Positions 5,356 through 6,616 of a stretch of 6,616 nucleotides of DNA are shown piece after piece. The stretch lies in the NCBI GenBank assembly GCA_016195205.1, contig JACQAB010000172.1, forward strand, positions 1 to 6,616, written 5' to 3'. Numbering within the stretch: the first letter of the stretch is position 1; each line of letters starts with the position of its first letter. Under the pieces are notes generated by a model, which saw only the letters and a program-made list of their open reading frames with translations, searched no databases and was not told the origin of the DNA. A program made the translations under genes and the position numbers. The stretch comes from Pseudomonadota bacterium (GTDB taxonomy: Bacteria > Pseudomonadota > Alphaproteobacteria > UBA9219 > RGZA01).

Positions 5356-6558
5356 TTATTCCGCCGCTTCGCGCGCGCCCATGGCGGCTTTTTTCGCCTT
5401 GGCGTCGGTTTCGATGCGGGCCAGTTCGTGCTCAACATGCGCTTTGAACACGAATTCGGCCGGGCGCTGGTTGGCCAGCGAAATTTCCGGCGCCATTTCG
5501 CCTTCCGTTTTCGGACCGCGCAGTGAGACTGCTAAAGCTTTCAGCGGGTTTTTCACCGCATCCATCACCGCCGTGGCCTCGTAACCGGAATGTACCATGC
5601 AGTCGGCGCATTTTTCGTAATTGCCGGTGCCATATTGATCCCAGCCGGTATCTTCCATCAGTTCCTTGAATGTCTTGGCATAGCCCTCGCCGACCAGATA
5701 GCAAGGCCGCTGCCAGCCAAACACGTTGCGCGTGGGGTTGCCCCAGGGCGTGCAGTGATATTCTTGATTGCCGGCAAGAAAATCCATGTAAAGCCCGCTT
5801 TGGCTGAAGCGCCACTTTTGCTTGGCCTGGCCCTGGCTTTTCTCGCCCAAGCGGAAGATGCCGCGGAACAGTTCTTTCGTGGCGCGGCGATTCAGGAAGT
5901 GTTCCTGGTCCGGCGCGCGTTCATAGGCATAGCCGGGGGAAACGGTCATGCCGTCCACGCCCATTTCCATGACGTCGTCGAAGAACTGGGCGACGCGCTC
6001 GGGATTGGTGCCCTGAAACAGCGTGCAGTTAATGTTGCAGCGGAAGCCGGCCAGCTTGGCTTTCTTGATTGCTTCCACGGCCTTCACATAAACGCCCTGC
6101 TGGCAGACCGACTTGTCGTGTTCGTCCTTGCTGCCGTCCAGATGCACCGACCAGGTGAAATACGGATTGCCCGCGAATTCCATGTACTGGTCCATCTTCT
6201 TTTCCATCAACAGCGCGTTGGTGCAGAGATAGACATATTTCTTGCGTTCCACGATGCCGCGGGCAATGGCCGCGCAATCCTTGTGCAGCAAAGGCTCGCC
6301 ACCGGCGATGGAAACCACCGGCGCGCCACACTCATCCACCGCGGCCAGGGCGTCTTTCACGCTGAGACGTTGATTCAAAATGGCATCGGGGTAATCAATC
6401 TTGCCGCAGCCGGCGCAGGCCAGGTTACAGCGGAACAACGGCTCCAGCATCAGCACCAGCGGATACCGCGCGGTTTTCTGGCCCTTCAGGAAGGCCTTGA
6501 AGTGCTGTCCGGCGACATAGGCGCCAACGTCAACTTGCTGTCTTAACGGTACGGCCAT
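5356..6558 (-). CDS. hpnH: HpnH, radical SAM adenosylhopane synthase
   Basis: HpnH is the radical SAM enzyme that attaches the 5'-deoxyadenosyl moiety of SAM to hopene (diploptene) to form adenosylhopane, the first step of side-chain extension to C35 hopanoids. The 400-aa protein has the cluster-binding C44-x3-C48-x2-C51 in FRCNLACAGCGK and the SAM-contact motif GGEP at 86-89. The C-terminal part (about 265-345) carries further cysteines, C269, C286, C317 and C320, in the region of the family-specific C-terminal domain. The start MAVPLRQQ, the YPLVLMLEP segment (32-40) and the length are typical of HpnH. ATG 6556-6558 follows the upstream stop codon by 1 nt, and a GAGGG lies 6 nt before it inside the upstream gene, so translation is probably coupled. 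The Ala/Lys-rich last 20 residues are a variable tail. The promoter is outside the window. Confidence 0.96.
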   Translation of the reverse strand: MAVPLRQQVDVGAYVAGQHFKAFLKGQKTARYPLVLMLEPLFRCNLACAGCGKIDYPDAILNQRLSVKDALAAVDECGAPVVSIAGGEPLLHKDCAAIARGIVERKKYVYLCTNALLMEKKMDQYMEFAGNPYFTWSVHLDGSKDEHDKSVCQQGVYVKAVEAIKKAKLAGFRCNINCTLFQGTNPERVAQFFDDVMEMGVDGMTVSPGYAYERAPDQEHFLNRRATKELFRGIFRLGEKSQGQAKQKWRFSQSGLYMDFLAGNQEYHCTPWGNPTRNVFGWQRPCYLVGEGYAKTFKELMEDTGWDQYGTGNYEKCADCMVHSGYEATAVMDAVKNPLKALAVSLRGPKTEGEMAPEISLANQRPAEFVFKAHVEHELARIETDAKAKKAAMGAREAAE

Positions 6559-6559
6559 T

Positions 6560-6616
6560 TTATGCCCTCACTCTTTCGCGTTCGGTGCCATCGGCGGGTT
6601 TGGTAAGCTTCAGCGG
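6560..6616 (-). CDS. C-terminal 18 codons of the gene upstream of hpnH (partial)
   Basis: A frame open from the right edge reads PLKLTKPADGTERERVRA and stops at TAA (6560-6562), one base before the hpnH start codon. The GAGGG ribosome-binding site of hpnH lies within its last codons, so it is very likely a real gene in the same operon. An isoprenoid gene such as ispH often neighbours hpnH, and IspH proteins tend to end with an LP-containing strand. That identity is only a guess, because 18 residues are too few to decide. Confidence 0.5.
   Translation of the reverse strand, partial: PLKLTKPADGTERERVRA

Noticed and set aside
5590..6546. Open frame of 318 codons on the plus strand opposite hpnH
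   Set aside because: It is a shadow of hpnH caused by codon bias; it has no motif or ribosome-binding site of note.

Overview
The window looks like chromosomal DNA from a hopanoid-producing, GC-rich Gram-negative bacterium, most probably an alphaproteobacterium. This rests on the style of the squalene-hopene cyclase, HpnG and HpnH proteins and on a CNNM/CBS/CorC-type membrane protein of the kind common in that class. No species can be named from the sequence alone.

Layout from left to right. Positions 1-779 (minus strand, running off the left edge) hold a KamA/EpmB-family radical SAM protein. Its N-terminal codons run through a 134-bp inverted-repeat element at 629-762. Just upstream on the same strand, and probably co-transcribed, is the squalene-hopene cyclase gene shc/hpnF (802-2769). 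A 130-bp divergent intergenic region follows. Then comes a plus-strand CNNM/CBS/CorC_HlyC membrane protein (2900-4195), whose best promoter candidate would give an almost leaderless mRNA. Next is a tRNA-Val(CAC) gene with encoded CCA (4243-4317), then a hairpin at 4350-4369 and a degenerate 7-nt tandem repeat at 4391-4425 that ends on the start codon of hpnG (4425-5084, plus). A small glycine-rich ORF (5081-5308, minus) meets the 3' end of hpnG and lies downstream of hpnH (5356-6558, minus). The right edge holds the last 18 codons of another minus-strand gene, one base upstream of hpnH.

Functional picture. Shc cyclises squalene to hopene. HpnH, a radical SAM enzyme, joins hopene to the 5'-deoxyadenosyl group to give adenosylhopane. 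HpnG removes adenine from adenosylhopane to open the route to ribosylhopane and bacteriohopanepolyols. The three core enzymes of C35 hopanoid synthesis are therefore within 6 kb, but on alternating strands with unrelated genes between them, not in one hpnFGH operon. The other genes (KamA-like, CNNM/CBS, tRNA) have no established hopanoid role.

No mobile-element genes, CRISPR array or defence system is seen. The most unusual features are the palindromic element translated in frame at the start of the KamA-like gene, the heptad repeat at the hpnG start, and the uncharacterised small gene after hpnH.
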